From: JAHLMO01 sp038997305 | Lineage (GTDB): Archaea; Aenigmatarchaeota; Aenigmatarchaeia; CG10238-14; SpSt-28 | Direction: 5' to 3' | Assembly: GCA_038997305.1 (NCBI GenBank) | Contig: JAWAZZ010000006.1 | Span: forward strand, 1 to 41,288 | DNA: 41,288 nt | Translations under genes and position numbers: made by a program | Shown: one piece after another, positions 39,892 through 41,288 of the stretch | Numbering within the stretch: the first letter of the stretch is position 1 | Layout of the letters: each line of letters begins with the position of its first letter | The notes under the pieces: model-generated | Databases searched by the model: none | Seen by the model: the letters and a program-made list of their open reading frames with translations, nothing else | What the model was told of the DNA's origin: nothing

Positions 39892-41288
39892 ATGGAGATA
39901 GAAATTAGATTAGACGTTTCGACTTTAAGATTAGTATATAAGTTATTTATTATTCTAATTTTCTTTGGTTTTTCATTGTTTATTTTTTATCTTAATTATC
40001 AAACAGTTCAAAAATACCCCATTGTTTTTGGTGACGAAGGACATCATATGAGAATTGCAAAAGAAATGGCAAACAGGAAAGAATATTTGTATTATTTAGA
40101 CTACTATAAACCAAATCCGCCTGCCTATGGATACTTTTCTATATTTCATTTTTTGGAAGCTTTTGGGTTTTTAATTTCTGAATGGTTTGCAAAATTCCTA
40201 TTACCTTTAACAATTTTTTTAATCTCCTTTTCTATGTTTACTATATTTTGGAAATTGTTTGATGAAAAGATAGCATTATTATCTTCTATCCTTTTTCAAA
40301 CTTTTCAATCTACAGTAATTTATTCGGTAACTTTTTATGTTGATAGTTTATTAACCTTATTTACTTTTTTAGGATTCGGATTTTTATTTATTTATAACAA
40401 AGAAAAAAGAATAGAATATTTAATATTATCAAGTATTTTCGCTTCCTTAACATTAATTATAAAACCAAGTTTACCCTCAGTAATTTTTGCTTCTTTCTTA
40501 ATTCTTTCATTTTATTTAATTGTCTATAAAGAAAAAAATTATAAACATTTCTTTTATTTGCTAATTTTTCCTATAATTGTAGTTTTTTCATCAATTTTTT
40601 CAAACACATTAATCTATAATAAGATGTGCATTGAAATATTTCCATTTTCAGAAGTTTTAAATAGTTATCTAAAAGGGGATTGCTCTATAAAAGTCGTTGA
40701 TTATAAAGATAAATATTCGTTTTCGGCAAGAACTGAACAAGTTGGAAGTGAAGTTGATGTTTTTAGTATGGGAATAACAAACTATATAGACTTTGCATAT
40801 GGATATAGTTATTTTGTAATTTTTTCACTAATAGTTTCATTTTCATATTTTTTGATAAAAAGAAATTGGGAAATCATACTATTGCTTCTTCCAATTTTTC
40901 TTCTTACTATTTATTCTATTACTTATGATTATTTAAAAAACAAATCTCTGGGAGTATTTTTAAGAGCTGAAGATACAGCAAGATATCTATACTTTTCTAA
41001 TCCATTTATAGCATTTTATATAAGTTCTATTTTCTTAATTTTAAAAGATCTTCTAAAATTTTTTGAAAAAAATAAACATTATCAAAAGTTGCAAATGATT
41101 TATGTTCTGCTTTTCTTAATTTCTTTATTTTATATATCTTATTACTTCTATCTTTCTTATTCTCAAAAACTTGATATAATGCAAAAAGTTAAAAGTTTTT
41201 CAAATTATTTTTTTGAAGCATGTAATTGGGTAAAAAGTAATTTAGATAAAAATGCTACACTAATGAGCTTGTGGGGTTATAGAGTCGT
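39892..41288 (+). CDS. GT-C-type membrane glycosyltransferase (PMT/ArnT-like), cut by the window edge
   Basis: An ATG at 39892 opens a frame with no stop to the window edge (465 codons). It has an N-terminal helix (about 17-35), then YPIVFGDEGHHMRIAKEMA, where D48-E49 is the catalytic acidic motif on the first outer loop of GT-C enzymes. Many membrane helices follow, with basic cytoplasmic loops, then a late extracellular segment FSNYFFEACNWVKSNLDKNA. Such enzymes use lipid-linked sugars to glycosylate lipids or proteins. Donor and acceptor are unknown. It is 28 nt after the DUF131 gene. Confidence 0.8.
   Translation, partial: MEIEIRLDVSTLRLVYKLFIILIFFGFSLFIFYLNYQTVQKYPIVFGDEGHHMRIAKEMANRKEYLYYLDYYKPNPPAYGYFSIFHFLEAFGFLISEWFAKFLLPLTIFLISFSMFTIFWKLFDEKIALLSSILFQTFQSTVIYSVTFYVDSLLTLFTFLGFGFLFIYNKEKRIEYLILSSIFASLTLIIKPSLPSVIFASFLILSFYLIVYKEKNYKHFFYLLIFPIIVVFSSIFSNTLIYNKMCIEIFPFSEVLNSYLKGDCSIKVVDYKDKYSFSARTEQVGSEVDVFSMGITNYIDFAYGYSYFVIFSLIVSFSYFLIKRNWEIILLLLPIFLLTIYSITYDYLKNKSLGVFLRAEDTARYLYFSNPFIAFYISSIFLILKDLLKFFEKNKHYQKLQMIYVLLFLISLFYISYYFYLSYSQKLDIMQKVKSFSNYFFEACNWVKSNLDKNATLMSLWGYRV

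Overview
This is a 41.3 kb chromosomal segment of a very AT-rich, densely packed archaeal genome. Archaeal markers include Rpo3, small-subunit RFC, Cdc48, archaeal L10/L12, L15e, fibrillarin/Nop5, prefoldin alpha, archaeal-type GAPDH and PGK, and an intron-bearing tRNA-Leu. Genes overlap by 4 nt or lie within a few bases of each other. Starts mostly lack Shine-Dalgarno sequences and have a TATA box ending about 20 nt upstream of the ATG, which points to leaderless transcripts. The two tRNAs have almost all-GC stems in an otherwise AT-rich sequence, which suggests growth at high temperature. Together with split genes (class II ribonucleotide reductase, Hef), this best fits a hyperthermophilic DPANN archaeon near Nanoarchaeota (Nanopusillus/Nanobsidianus type). 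That placement is inference; no marker tree could be run.

Layout. 1-1540: start of rpo3, a YjbQ protein and methionine aminopeptidase. 1483-5054: a leftward DNA-repair-like block (Hef helicase, Hef nuclease, DUF460 protein, then an archaeosortase-like membrane protein). 5062-9242: nrdJ split into two genes, followed by a D-2-hydroxyacid dehydrogenase. 9329-12716: rfcS-trm112, a sugar nucleotidyltransferase on the other strand, then a SecB-like protein, a VTT membrane protein, Pth2 and a tiny basic ORF. 12718-16809: cdc48 and topoisomerase IA. 16835-20758: a 740-aa TIM-barrel protein of unknown role, facing an operon of unknown protein, PIN (frameshifted), Hjc-like nuclease and prefoldin alpha. 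20838-25799: an HTH regulator, two methyltransferase-like proteins, NnrD, GAPDH and PGK. 25800-26300: a small-gene and signal-rich interval. 26309-30584: the classic ftsZ-secE-nusG-L11-L1-L10-L12 operon, with an extra 56-aa membrane protein between L11 and L1. 30632-35285: L15e, a 1043-aa secreted protein and a GT4 glycosyltransferase. 35317-37209: tRNA-Gln, a membrane protein, pyrophosphatase, a coiled-coil protein and tRNA-Leu. 37248-41288: a HEPN/MNT pair with the HEPN gene frameshifted, fibrillarin-Nop5, a DUF131 protein and the start of a GT-C glycosyltransferase.

How the parts relate. Most genes serve information processing, protein quality control and nucleotide supply. Central carbon metabolism is represented only by GAPDH, PGK, a D-lactate-type dehydrogenase and pyrophosphatase. 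A surface theme (large sequon-rich secreted protein, GT4, GT-C, sugar nucleotidyltransferase, archaeosortase-like protein) would suit a cell that lives attached to a host. The most unusual signals are: single-base frameshifts in exactly the two toxin-type genes (PIN and HEPN), each with an intact partner; a perfect inverted repeat in an operator position in front of the PIN operon; long blocks of DNA identity between the two ATPase modules of cdc48; the split nrdJ and hef genes; and the large uncharacterised TIM-barrel protein. No CRISPR array, insertion sequence, rRNA or prophage was seen.
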